A stretch of DNA of 64,000 nucleotides from Isoptericola variabilis 225. GTDB lineage: Bacteria > Actinomycetota > Actinomycetes > Actinomycetales > Cellulomonadaceae. Of the stretch, positions 8,613 to 15,847 are shown piece after piece. Within the stretch, counting starts at the first letter, position 1. Each line of letters starts with the position of its first letter. Made by a program: the position numbers and the translations under genes. Under the pieces are notes generated by a model. That model had not been told where the DNA came from. It searched no databases and saw only the letters and a list, made by a program, of their open reading frames with translations. The stretch spans positions 186,001 through 250,000 of the forward strand of contig NC_015588.1 in assembly GCF_000215105.1 (NCBI RefSeq), read 5' to 3'.

Positions 8613-9221
8613 TCAGTCGCGGGTGACCTCGCCCGAGGCGAGGTCGACGCGGTAGTCGACGTCGTCGCCGTCCTCGTCCACGGTGACGGCCCAGAAGTAC
8701 GTGTCGTCCTCGTCGTCGAGCTCGGCGTCGTCGAGCGTGCCGTTCCCCTCGGCAAGCGCGCTCTCGATCGCCTCGGCGAGCGTGACCTGGGCACCGTCGA
8801 GGGCCTGGCGGTCGCCGTCGTCGAGGTCGCCGTCCTCGGTGCTGACGACCTGGCCGTCCGCGTCGACCTCGACCTCCTGGGACGCGTCGCCGACCCTGAC
8901 CTTGACCTCCCACGTGTCGTTCTCGTCCGCGTCGTCGACGGCGAACGCGGTGCCGCCCGCCTGGTCCTCGGCCGCCGTGATCGCGGCGAGCGCCGCGGCC
9001 GTGGCGTCGTCGCCCCCGCCCGCGGCGGAGGCGTCGTCCGAGGGCTGGGGCGAGACCTGCGTGGCGTCGTCGCTGGGGAGCGCCGTCCGGTTGCCGCCCG
9101 GGCTGCCGGCCAGGTGGTCGCCCTCGCCGGGCGTCGCCTCGTTCCCGTCCCCCTGCCCGCACGCGGCGAGCGTGAGACCGAGGGCCAGGGCAAGGGCGGG
9201 CGTCGCGATGCGTGTCCTCAT
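8613..9221 (-). CDS. PepSY-domain lipoprotein
   Basis: A 202-residue exported lipoprotein. The signal peptide ends in a lipobox, LTLAAC, about residues 18-23, followed by a low-complexity Gly/Asp/Ser linker. Two PepSY-like units follow: AAITAAEDQAGGTAFAVD leading to TWEVKVRVGD, and LAEAIESALAEGNGTLDDAEL leading to YFWAVTVDEDG. Such proteins sit on the outer face of the membrane and are often linked to metals or protease inhibition; no function can be assigned here. The start at 9221 is preferred over 9257 because it begins the signal peptide. It is convergent with the AI-2E gene, one base apart. Confidence 0.82.
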   Translation of the reverse strand: MRTRIATPALALALGLTLAACGQGDGNEATPGEGDHLAGSPGGNRTALPSDDATQVSPQPSDDASAAGGGDDATAAALAAITAAEDQAGGTAFAVDDADENDTWEVKVRVGDASQEVEVDADGQVVSTEDGDLDDGDRQALDGAQVTLAEAIESALAEGNGTLDDAELDDEDDTYFWAVTVDEDGDDVDYRVDLASGEVTRD

Positions 9222-9267
9222 GCCCACGATCCTGCGGGCGGCGTCGGGCACTCGCACGGCCCGCGGC

Positions 9268-9771
9268 TCACCCGACGGCGAGCGGGGACCGCACGATCCG
9301 GACCGCCCGCCGTGCGAGGTCCGACGTCGGCTCGTAGGAACGGCCCAGAGCGTGCGCGACGTCGCAGCAGTCGATCACCGCCATGCTGACGTGCATCGCG
9401 TAGAGGGTGGCGACGTCGAGCTCGTCCCCGTGGCCGTCGGTCGTGCAGCGGCGGGTCGGGTCCTCGACGGCGGCGAACGCGTCCTCGAGGAGCCGTGCCG
9501 TGCGCCGGTACCTGACGTCGAGACCCCCGCCGTCGCGCTCGAGCGAGGCCTCGAGGGCGCTCCGCGTGAGTGTCGCGACCCGGTCCGCCCGGGGGATCGC
9601 CCCGCCGGACACGACGCCGGCGAGGGCGACGTTCTGCGCGAGCAGGTGCAGGCACAGGTCGCCGAGGTCCCACCCCGCGTGCGGTGTGGGGCGTCCGAGA
9701 TCCTCGCGGGTCGCCGTCGAGAGCAGCGACGCCAGCTCGCCGTTCACGGCGCGCAGCACGGTGACGTCCAC
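9268..9771 (-). CDS. DinB/maleylpyruvate isomerase-type metal-binding protein
   Basis: A 167-residue soluble protein resembling the actinobacterial TIGR03086/MDMPI group: an N-terminal helical bundle with TPHAGWDLGDLCLHLLAQN (a His-containing metal-site helix) and a C-terminal HVSMAVIDCCDVAHALG helix carrying another His. These proteins bind a divalent metal and in some cases use mycothiol as cofactor; the substrate is unknown. The GTG start at 9771 is one base from the stop of the upstream membrane-protein gene, so the two are probably translationally coupled. Confidence 0.65.
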   Translation of the reverse strand: MDVTVLRAVNGELASLLSTATREDLGRPTPHAGWDLGDLCLHLLAQNVALAGVVSGGAIPRADRVATLTRSALEASLERDGGGLDVRYRRTARLLEDAFAAVEDPTRRCTTDGHGDELDVATLYAMHVSMAVIDCCDVAHALGRSYEPTSDLARRAVRIVRSPLAVG

Positions 9772-9772
9772 C

Positions 9773-10216
9773 TCAGCGTCTCCACAGCAGCCCGACGGCG
9801 ACGAGGCCGGCGACCGCGGGCAGCGTGCCGAGCCAGCCCAGTGACGGCGGCAGCCCGGTGTCGCCGGACGTGTCGCGGATCAGCAGCAGGGTGAGCGCGA
9901 CGGCGGTGCCGAGGACGAACAGCGCGGTCGCGAACGGGCGGGCCCATCGCCTGCCGGTCCGCACGGCCCAGATCGCCGTCGCCCAGGAGAGCGCGGCCAG
10001 CACGCCGACCGTCGTCAGGACGGCGAGCCAGGTGCTGACCGCGGCGTCGATGCGCTCGGCGCTGAACGTGGGGTAGCCGGCGCGGACGTGGTCCGCGAGC
10101 AGCGTGCGGTCGAGGAACGGGACGACCACGGCGACGACGGTGAGCGCCAGGCCGGCGCCCATCGCCACGACCGCGGGTCGTCCGGTGCGTGTCGGGGTGT
10201 GCTCGATCGGTGTCAT
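9773..10216 (-). CDS. Four-helix membrane protein, hypothetical
   Basis: A 147-residue membrane protein I do not recognise. Hydrophobic segments fall at about residues 17-36, 62-85, 92-113 and 126-145, with a polar loop between the first two. It ends one base before the start of the MDMPI-like gene and is likely cotranscribed with it. No catalytic motif is visible. Confidence 0.6.
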   Translation of the reverse strand: MTPIEHTPTRTGRPAVVAMGAGLALTVVAVVVPFLDRTLLADHVRAGYPTFSAERIDAAVSTWLAVLTTVGVLAALSWATAIWAVRTGRRWARPFATALFVLGTAVALTLLLIRDTSGDTGLPPSLGWLGTLPAVAGLVAVGLLWRR

Positions 10217-10262
10217 GCCGACGAGCGTGCCCGTCGCGCGCCGCGCGGTCTTGAAGATTCGT

Positions 10263-11090
10263 TCAGGCCGCCGTGGCCGCGATGCGGAACTGCCACAGGG
10301 GGTCGCCCGCGATCTCGCTCGGGCTGCGCCCGGAGAACGAGCGGAACTCCCGGCTCATGTGGGCCTGGTCGGCGTACCCGCACTCGGCCGCGACGCGCGC
10401 GAGGTCGAGGCCCGCCTCGAGGTCGTGCAGGGCACGGCGGAACCGCGCGAGCATCGCCGCCCGCTTGGGCGTGACGCCCGTCTGGTCGGTGAACCTCCGC
10501 CAGAACCGTGTGCGGCTCCAGCCGTACCGGTCGGCGAGGGCGGTGACGCGGACGCGGCCGTGACGCACCGCGATCAGGTGCCAGGCGTCGGCGACCTCGG
10601 GATCGACGCGGGGGCGAGGCTCCGCCCGAGCCGCCAGCGCCGCGCCCACGAGGGCGAACCGCTCCTGCCACGAGGCCGTGGCGACGAGCCGCTCGCGGAG
10701 GTCCGCGGCGCTGGAGCCCCACACGTCGCCGAGGTCGACCACGGGCCCGCCGAGCTCGGCCGGGGCGACGCCGAGCAGCCCGGCGGCGGCGATCGGGTCG
10801 ATGTCGAGCTCCAGGACCTCCGTGCCGTCGCCCGACACCGCGGTCGGAGCCGGCAGCGTGCCGACGACGACGGCCCCCGCGAGCCCGGCCGACCCGGCCG
10901 TCCGCACCGGCCCCGTCGTGCAGTCCACGAGCACGCCGATGCTGGGGCAGGGCGCGACGTGGACCGTCCAGGGGCTCGCCGAGCGGCTCGTGATCCCGGT
11001 CATCCGGACGCCGCGCGGCAGCGCCGTCGACGGGTGGTGGAGCTCCCACCAGCCGGGGTGCGCCGGCACCGTGTGCTGCACCGTGTCCAT
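10263..11090 (-). CDS. AraC-family transcriptional regulator
   Basis: A 275-residue regulator. The C-terminal third contains the two helix-turn-helix units of AraC proteins: VTALADRYGWSRTRFWRRF (about 184-202) and LARVAAECGYADQAHMSREFR (about 231-251), followed by the family signature F...G.SPSE. The N-terminal 160 residues form a probable ligand-sensing domain without a recognisable cupin motif. It stands alone and is divergent from the MerR gene at 11248; its target is unknown. Confidence 0.87.
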   Translation of the reverse strand: MDTVQHTVPAHPGWWELHHPSTALPRGVRMTGITSRSASPWTVHVAPCPSIGVLVDCTTGPVRTAGSAGLAGAVVVGTLPAPTAVSGDGTEVLELDIDPIAAAGLLGVAPAELGGPVVDLGDVWGSSAADLRERLVATASWQERFALVGAALAARAEPRPRVDPEVADAWHLIAVRHGRVRVTALADRYGWSRTRFWRRFTDQTGVTPKRAAMLARFRRALHDLEAGLDLARVAAECGYADQAHMSREFRSFSGRSPSEIAGDPLWQFRIAATAA

Positions 11091-11215
11091 GCCTCGACCG
11101 TCCTCGCCTGCGCCTCAGGGGCGCCGTCCACCAGGTCTGCCGTCCACCGCGCATGCCAGCGTATAGCGGGTGGGCTGGGGTGCCGCCGTCGGGCACACTG
11201 AGAACGACCTTGCGC

Positions 11216-11230
11216 TTGACGCAACGTCAA
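11216..11230 (+). promoter_or_regulatory. MerR-type operator palindrome
   Basis: TTGACG-CAA-CGTCAA is a perfect inverted repeat with six-base arms, 18 bases before the MerR/TipAS start codon. Its left arm also reads as a -35 TTGACG, so the regulator would bind across the promoter core, as MerR proteins do. Autoregulation is inferred. Confidence 0.7.
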
Positions 11231-11247
11231 CTTCTACGGTCGGTGCC

Positions 11248-12006
11248 ATGAACCGCTCCATCCAGGACGTCGCCCGCCTCGCCGGCGTCAGCAGCCGCAC
11301 CCTGCGTCACTACGACCAGATCGGCCTGCTGCCGCCGTCGGGCACCGGGGCAGGCCGGCTGCGCTACTACGACGACGCCGCGATCCGGCGTCTGCAGCGC
11401 ATCCTGCTCCTGCGCGACCTGGGCATGCCGCTGATCGACATCGCCACCGTGCTCGACGAGCAGACGGACGAGGCCACGGCCTTGCGCCGGCACCTCGACC
11501 AGCTGCGCGCCGAGCAGGACCGGCTGGCGAGGCAGATCGCGTCCGTGGAGCGGACCGTGACCGCACTGGAGGAAGGAGACACGATCATGGCCGAGGACAT
11601 GCTGGACGGTTTCGACCACACGCAGTACAAGGACGAGGTGGTCGAGCGCTGGGGCGCCGACGCCTACGCGACGTCCGACGCCTGGTGGCGTGGGCTCGGC
11701 GAGGAGGGGCGGCGCGCCTTCATGGAGCGCTCGAAGACGCTCGCCGAGGACTGGGCCGCGGCCGCGGCGTCTGGCATCGAGCCGACGTCGGACGAGGCGC
11801 AGGGGCTCGCCGCCCGCCACGCGGAGTGGCTCGGCTCGATCCCGGGCACGCCGGGGTCGGAGCAGGGCCGGCCGCCGAAGGAGTACGTCGTCGGGCTGGC
11901 CGAGATGTACGTCGCGGACCCGCGGTTCTCCGCGAACTACGGGGGCGCGGAGGGGGCCGAGTTCGTGCGTGACGCGCTCGTCGCGTACGCGGAGCGCTCG
12001 CTGTAG
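11248..12006 (+). CDS. MerR-family regulator with TipAS domain
   Basis: A 252-residue regulator. The N-terminus has a winged helix-turn-helix (QDVARLAGVSSRTLRHYDQIGLL) and the usual RYYDDAAIRRLQRILLLRDLGM helices, then a coiled-coil dimerisation helix (about 70-105). The C-terminal domain, from about residue 120, matches the TipAS antibiotic-binding type, with Y..EV..RWG, W......A and NYGG.GAEFVRDA. TipAS proteins bind thiopeptide antibiotics covalently and activate their own promoter; the ligand here is unknown. The ATG at 11248 is fixed by the HTH start and the operator upstream. Confidence 0.9.
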   Translation: MNRSIQDVARLAGVSSRTLRHYDQIGLLPPSGTGAGRLRYYDDAAIRRLQRILLLRDLGMPLIDIATVLDEQTDEATALRRHLDQLRAEQDRLARQIASVERTVTALEEGDTIMAEDMLDGFDHTQYKDEVVERWGADAYATSDAWWRGLGEEGRRAFMERSKTLAEDWAAAAASGIEPTSDEAQGLAARHAEWLGSIPGTPGSEQGRPPKEYVVGLAEMYVADPRFSANYGGAEGAEFVRDALVAYAERSL

Positions 12007-12020
12007 GCCCCTCGCCCGTT

Positions 12021-12084
12021 CGCTCGGCAGCTCCGTACTCGCTCGGTCCCTCGAGGTGCCGACCGAGTGCGGAGCTGCCGAGCG
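12021..12084 (+). terminator. Long inverted repeat after MerR/TipAS gene
   Basis: CGCTCGGCAGCTCCG (12021-12035) pairs with CGGAGCTGCCGAGCG (12070-12084), a perfect 15-bp stem, and the inner bases (ACTCGCTCGGT against ACCGAGT) extend it imperfectly. There is no clear T tract, which is usual in high-GC actinobacteria. It probably ends the TipAS transcript 15 bases after its stop. Confidence 0.6.
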
Positions 12085-12107
12085 AGGCCCCGTGGGAGAC
12101 TGCCGAC

Positions 12108-12527
12108 GTGAGCGACGACTGGGCCGAGCAGCGCACCGAGGCCGCGCGCGTGCAGGCCGAGCGGCTGCGCGCGCGGCAGGACGCCGAGCACGCGCGGGCG
12201 TCGGCGATGCTGCGCGAGTTCGTCGCTGCCGCGGCCGGGCGCGGCCTGGAGCCGGAGGACCTGCAGGTCAAGGGTTACGGCGGGCGCGGCACCGCCCGGA
12301 CGCCGCTGCGCGGGTGGTACCTGCGCCAGGACCGGACCGCCGGCGTCGGCGTCGACGGCGAGTTCTACGTGCTCACCGCGCCGCTCACCCTCGTGGACCG
12401 CGTGCGCGGCGTGCGCCTCACGCCCCAGCCGCCGCCGCTCGTGCTCGGTGCCGGCGGGAAGGACGGCGACTCCGTCGACCTCGCCGTCGCGCTCGAACGG
12501 CTGCTGCCCGGCTGGCGCGGGCGGTAG
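12108..12527 (+). CDS. Hypothetical protein
   Basis: A 139-residue soluble protein I do not recognise. Its first 45 residues are a charged, Arg/Glu/Ala-rich helix that could form a coiled coil; the remainder, from QVKGYGGRG to LPGWRGR, looks like a small beta-rich domain. It starts at a GTG about 20 bases after the inverted repeat and probably has its own promoter. No cysteine or metal motif is seen. Confidence 0.55.
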   Translation: MSDDWAEQRTEAARVQAERLRARQDAEHARASAMLREFVAAAAGRGLEPEDLQVKGYGGRGTARTPLRGWYLRQDRTAGVGVDGEFYVLTAPLTLVDRVRGVRLTPQPPPLVLGAGGKDGDSVDLAVALERLLPGWRGR

Positions 12528-12567
12528 GCGAAGCTCGGCCGCCGGTGAGACGAGGCAGGGACTCGGC

Positions 12568-13404
12568 CTAGGCCGGGTCCTGCGGCAGCCACGTGAACCA
12601 CGCGGGCTCCGGGACCTCCTCGAGACGCCGCACGTCACGAGGCCGGAGCACGCCCTCCTCGAGAAGGCCGCGCACGACCATGCGCGCGACCGCCGCCGCG
12701 CCGGGCGTGTTGAAGTGCGTGTTGTCGACCCGTCCGTCGTCCGTGTGCAAGAAGTACCGCGTGGTCTCCTGCGGGCCGAGCTCCTGCCACAGGGCGAGCG
12801 AGTCACGCTGCACGTCGACGAGCGCCACGCCCTCGCGGCGAGCGAGAGCACGCATCGCCTCGGGGTAGTCGCCGTGGCTCGAGTACGCGTTGCCCGCGGA
12901 GTCGAAACGACGCCGCTCGGCCGGCGTCGCGAGCACCGGCACGGCGCCGCGCTCGCGGGCACCGTCCAGGTAGCGCGTCAGGTACTCCTGGTACGTCGAC
13001 CACGGCTCCGTGTACCGGGCGGGGTCGTCGGCCTTCGAGTCGTTGTGCCCGAACTGCACCACGAGCACGTCACCCTCGGCGATGTCGGCCAGGATCGCGT
13101 CGAGACGGCCCTCGTCGACGAAGCTCTTCGAGCTCCGGCCGTTGCGTGCGTGGTTGGCCACGCCGACCCGGTTCACGAGGTAGAACGGCAGGGCCATCCC
13201 CCACCCGGTCTCCGGCGCCTTCGCCACGCTCTTGGGCGCCGCCGTGGAGTCTCCGGCGATGAAGATCGTCCGCCGGAGCCGGTCGGCTGCCGGGTGCTCG
13301 TCGGCGGCAGCCGGGCCGGCGACCGTCACGGCGAGCGGCACGCTCGCCAGCCCTGCGAGCACGGACCTGCGGGACATGGGGTGCGAGGTAGCCACGGGCC
13401 TCAT
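12568..13404 (-). CDS. Rhamnogalacturonan acetylesterase-like SGNH hydrolase, Tat-exported
   Basis: A 278-residue secreted esterase. The N-terminus has a twin-arginine signal (MSRRSVLAGLAS, ending near AAADE). SGNH landmarks are present: the nucleophile in FIAGDSTAA, the Gly of block II, GHND of block III, and a DNTH catalytic Asp-His pair near residue 228. Enzymes of this group remove acetyl groups from rhamnogalacturonan or xylan, fitting a plant-polymer-degrading actinobacterium. Starts at 13404 or 13377 both keep the Tat motif. A LacI-type palindrome lies 14 bases before the start, suggesting sugar-inducible repression. The exact glycan is not determined. Confidence 0.83.
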   Translation of the reverse strand: MRPVATSHPMSRRSVLAGLASVPLAVTVAGPAAADEHPAADRLRRTIFIAGDSTAAPKSVAKAPETGWGMALPFYLVNRVGVANHARNGRSSKSFVDEGRLDAILADIAEGDVLVVQFGHNDSKADDPARYTEPWSTYQEYLTRYLDGARERGAVPVLATPAERRRFDSAGNAYSSHGDYPEAMRALARREGVALVDVQRDSLALWQELGPQETTRYFLHTDDGRVDNTHFNTPGAAAVARMVVRGLLEEGVLRPRDVRRLEEVPEPAWFTWLPQDPA

Positions 13405-13417
13405 TGCCTTCCCCTGG

Positions 13418-13429
13418 GAAACCGGTTTC
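13418..13429 (-). promoter_or_regulatory. LacI-family operator GAAACCGGTTTC
   Basis: A perfect 12-bp palindrome with the central CG typical of LacI/GalR operators, placed 14-25 bases upstream of the acetylesterase start. A repressor bound here would block initiation or the early transcript. The cognate repressor is not in this window. Confidence 0.65.
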
Positions 13430-13487
13430 TGACAGCGCTCGCCATGCTAGCCATGGTGCGTGGGTCAGGGCAACGGACTCCGGGTCC

Positions 13488-14429
13488 TCAGTGCCCGAGC
13501 GCGTCGGCGACGAGCCGGGCCACCGCGGGCTCGGCGAGGTAACCGGCGGGCCGCCCGTCGACGACGGTCGTGGCGGCGTGCCGCCCCGGCACGCGGTTGT
13601 CGACGTGCACGTTCTGGATCTCCCAGCCGGACCACTCGTGCGGGAAGGTCGCCGGGTCGAGGTCGTGCAGCGTGAGCAGGTCGCGGGGGTCGCGCACGGC
13701 GACCCAGCGCCCGACGGTCGGCGGGAAGTGCAGCGGGCCTCGCGAGCGCAGCACGTCGAGCACCGCGCGGATCGCGAGCGGCGAGCCGAGCGTGCACAGC
13801 AGGGCGACGTCCCACGGCTCGGCCGCGCCGGCCGCGCGCAGCACCTCGTACGCGACGACCGAGCCGAACGAGTGCGCCACGAGCAGCGCCGGCTCGTCGC
13901 TGGGGAGCGCGGCGGCCACGCCGTCGTCGACGACGGCCCGGACTTCCGCGTCGTGGAGGTAGGTGTGGACGTCGTGCGCGAGCAGCAGCACGAACGCACC
14001 GCTCACCCCGGGCACGTACCGGTCGATCGCCGCGAGCGCCGCCGCGAGCGCCGCGGCGACCGCGTCCCCGAGCGCGCCGGACGGGCGGCCGTCCGTGCCG
14101 TCGTCGTGCACGACGACGGAGATCGCCTCGGGCGGTGCGCCCGCGGCGGAGAGCACCTCGTGCGCGACGGCGAGCGCGAACTCCGCCTCGGCGAGGTCGA
14201 GCCGCGCGAGGGCGTGGACCGTGATCGGGGGAGGCGTCCCGCCGGGCTCGCGGACGAGCGCCGCAAGCGTGTCGCCGAAGTACACGAACGACGCGTCGTC
14301 GTCGTGCAGGCGGAGCTCCGAGCCGCTCGCGGCGAGGCCCGCGTTGAGCGACGCGAGCCAGCGCGTCTCGAGCTCGTCGGCGTCCAGGCCGCCCGTGTCG
14401 CGGCCGTGGACCAGCACCAGGCGGGTCAC
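13488..14429 (-). CDS. Alpha/beta hydrolase-like protein
   Basis: A 313-residue soluble protein. It opens with a strand and LVHGRDTGG, like an oxyanion-hole segment, and has a nucleophile elbow LLVAHSFGSVVAYEVL around residue 185, followed by LCTLGSPL. The first half resembles a variable lid. Candidates for the acid and His are not obvious, so the substrate is unknown. The GTG at 14429 has AGGAG six bases upstream. The IS110 element begins within about ten bases of that site, so the gene has probably lost its original promoter region. Confidence 0.6.
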   Translation of the reverse strand: MTRLVLVHGRDTGGLDADELETRWLASLNAGLAASGSELRLHDDDASFVYFGDTLAALVREPGGTPPPITVHALARLDLAEAEFALAVAHEVLSAAGAPPEAISVVVHDDGTDGRPSGALGDAVAAALAAALAAIDRYVPGVSGAFVLLLAHDVHTYLHDAEVRAVVDDGVAAALPSDEPALLVAHSFGSVVAYEVLRAAGAAEPWDVALLCTLGSPLAIRAVLDVLRSRGPLHFPPTVGRWVAVRDPRDLLTLHDLDPATFPHEWSGWEIQNVHVDNRVPGRHAATTVVDGRPAGYLAEPAVARLVADALGH

Positions 14430-14443
14430 GCGTTTCTCCTATG

Positions 14444-15499
14444 TCAAGCCGCTGTCGCGTACTGTGCTGCGGCGGCAGCTTGCTGGGCGTTCTTGAGGGT
14501 GTTGAACACGACTCGGGCGAGTCGGCGTTTGAGGCAGCGCAGGGCTTCGGTCTTCGAGTCGCCGGCCGCGAGCCGCTTGTCGTAGTAGGCCTTGCCGAGC
14601 CCCCCGAGGCGGATCTGGGTGACGGCGATGCGGTGCAGGGCCGCATTGAGCTGCCGGTTGCCCGACTTGTTGAGGCGGACCTTGCCGGCGGTGCGTCCGG
14701 ACCAGACCGGGATCGGCGCGACGCCGGCGTGCATGGCGTACTTGGCCTCGTGGGCGAACCGGCCGATCCCGGCGGTCTCGCCGAGGATCTTGGCCGCAGT
14801 CAGCGGCCCGCAGCCGGGCAGCTCGAGCAGCTCGGGCGCGAGCTGGTCAGCCAGCTGGGCAATCTCCTTGGCCAGCGCGTCCGCCCGCGCCGTGAGCGCG
14901 GCGACGTCGTCGAGCAGCTCGCGGGCCAGGCGGGCATCGATGCCTTCGATGCCGGTGAGGAACTCCGCCAGCCGGGCCCGTGTGGACGCCCGGTCCAACG
15001 ACTGGGGCGCCGGGTCCAGGGCCGGGTCGATCCGGTGCAGGTGCCAGCGCAGCCGGTTGATGATCGCGGTGCGCTGCCGCACCAGGTCCTCGCGGTGGTC
15101 GACCAGCAGCTTGACCTCCCGCGACGCCTCGTCATGGGACGCGGCGGGCAGGTCGGGCTCGCGCAGCACCGCACGGGCCACGGCCAGGGCGTCGATCGGG
15201 TCCGACTTGCCCCGGGTGCGGGCGACCCGGCGCTGCTCGGCCATCATCTTCGGCGGCACCCGCACCACCTGCTGCCCGGCGTCCAGCAGGTCCAGCTCCA
15301 GGCGGGCCGACAGGTGCCGGCAGTCCTCGACGCCCCACCGCAGGTCAGTCCCGAACGTCGACTCGGCCCAGCGCACCGCCTTGTCATGACCCTGGGCATC
15401 GGCCTTCACCGTCAGCTGGCCGAGCCGGCGGCCGGCCGGGTCGACCGCGACGAACGTGTGCGAACGCTTGTGGACATCGGCACCGACAACGACAACCAT
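14444..15499 (-). CDS. IS110-family DEDD transposase
   Basis: A 351-residue recombinase. The N-terminal RuvC-like domain begins VVVGADVHKRSHTFVAVD with the first catalytic Asp and includes RTRGKSDPIDALAVARAVL with later acidic residues. A helical middle (about 120-230) leads to the C-terminal transposase_20 domain: LPGCGPLTAAKILGE, then RLNKSGNRQLNAALHRIA containing the conserved Ser. The length is typical. IS110 enzymes cut and join at a core dinucleotide guided by a bridge RNA from the element's end. The gene looks intact and could be active. Confidence 0.93.
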   Translation of the reverse strand: MVVVVGADVHKRSHTFVAVDPAGRRLGQLTVKADAQGHDKAVRWAESTFGTDLRWGVEDCRHLSARLELDLLDAGQQVVRVPPKMMAEQRRVARTRGKSDPIDALAVARAVLREPDLPAASHDEASREVKLLVDHREDLVRQRTAIINRLRWHLHRIDPALDPAPQSLDRASTRARLAEFLTGIEGIDARLARELLDDVAALTARADALAKEIAQLADQLAPELLELPGCGPLTAAKILGETAGIGRFAHEAKYAMHAGVAPIPVWSGRTAGKVRLNKSGNRQLNAALHRIAVTQIRLGGLGKAYYDKRLAAGDSKTEALRCLKRRLARVVFNTLKNAQQAAAAAQYATAA

Positions 15500-15792
15500 G
15501 GTGGTTGCCTCCTCTCACCTGATCAGTGACGGGGACGGTCGGACCGGCCGGCGGACACATCTCAGTGGGGGCGACGCCACGCTCCTATCAAGTCACGCCG
15601 GCCGGTCCCTTCACACCCGGCGCCGGCAAAACGCATGCAGGTCAGGCCACAGGCCGACACCGAGGCTATGAGCCAGGCACCAGACGTGAAGGGATCCAAC
15701 CACCGCAACCGCGGCACATCCACCCTCACACTGACGCGAGGCTATCGCCGCCCCGGTCCGGTCGCAGAGCGGCCACGCTGCTCACCCGCGGC
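15500..15792 (-). ncRNA. Candidate IS110 bridge RNA region
   Basis: The 290 bases upstream of the transposase hold a perfect 12-bp inverted repeat, GGACCGGCCGGC (15541-15552) and GCCGGCCGGTCC (15597-15608), enclosing a 44-base loop. The loop contains CTCCTAT (15582-15588), which also occurs at the opposite element edge (14436-14442). A CGAGGCTAT direct repeat lies at 15661 and 15737. Bridge RNAs have internal loops that base-pair with element-end and target sequences, and this is the expected place for one. The RNA itself is an inference; its limits are not known. Confidence 0.5.
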
Positions 15793-15834
15793 TGTCAGAA
15801 GCGCGGTGGGCTCGAGCCCACCACCTTTCTGACA
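15793..15834 (-). terminator. TGTCAGAA hairpin after D-amino-acid oxidase gene
   Basis: Outer arms TGTCAGAA and TTTCTGACA enclose a perfect 18-bp palindrome, GGTGGGCTC-GAGCCCACC (15805-15822). It sits just after the oxidase stop. A near copy lies at 16800-16841, and related TGTCAG-ended hairpins at 38602 and 45755. Symmetric form suggests bidirectional termination. Confidence 0.65.
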
Positions 15835-15847
15835 CCGGCGGGCACGC

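Larger units (their letters stand above)
14440..15792 (-). mobile_element. IS110-family insertion sequence
   Basis: The element contains one DEDD transposase gene (14444-15499), almost no sequence after its stop, and about 290 noncoding bases before its start. This asymmetry fits the IS110 group, whose long transposase-upstream end encodes a bridge RNA. Terminal inverted repeats are absent, as expected for the family. Outer limits are approximate: the right edge lies before the hairpin at 15793 that belongs to the next gene, the left edge at about 14440, next to the ribosome site of the neighbouring hydrolase gene. Confidence 0.75.
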
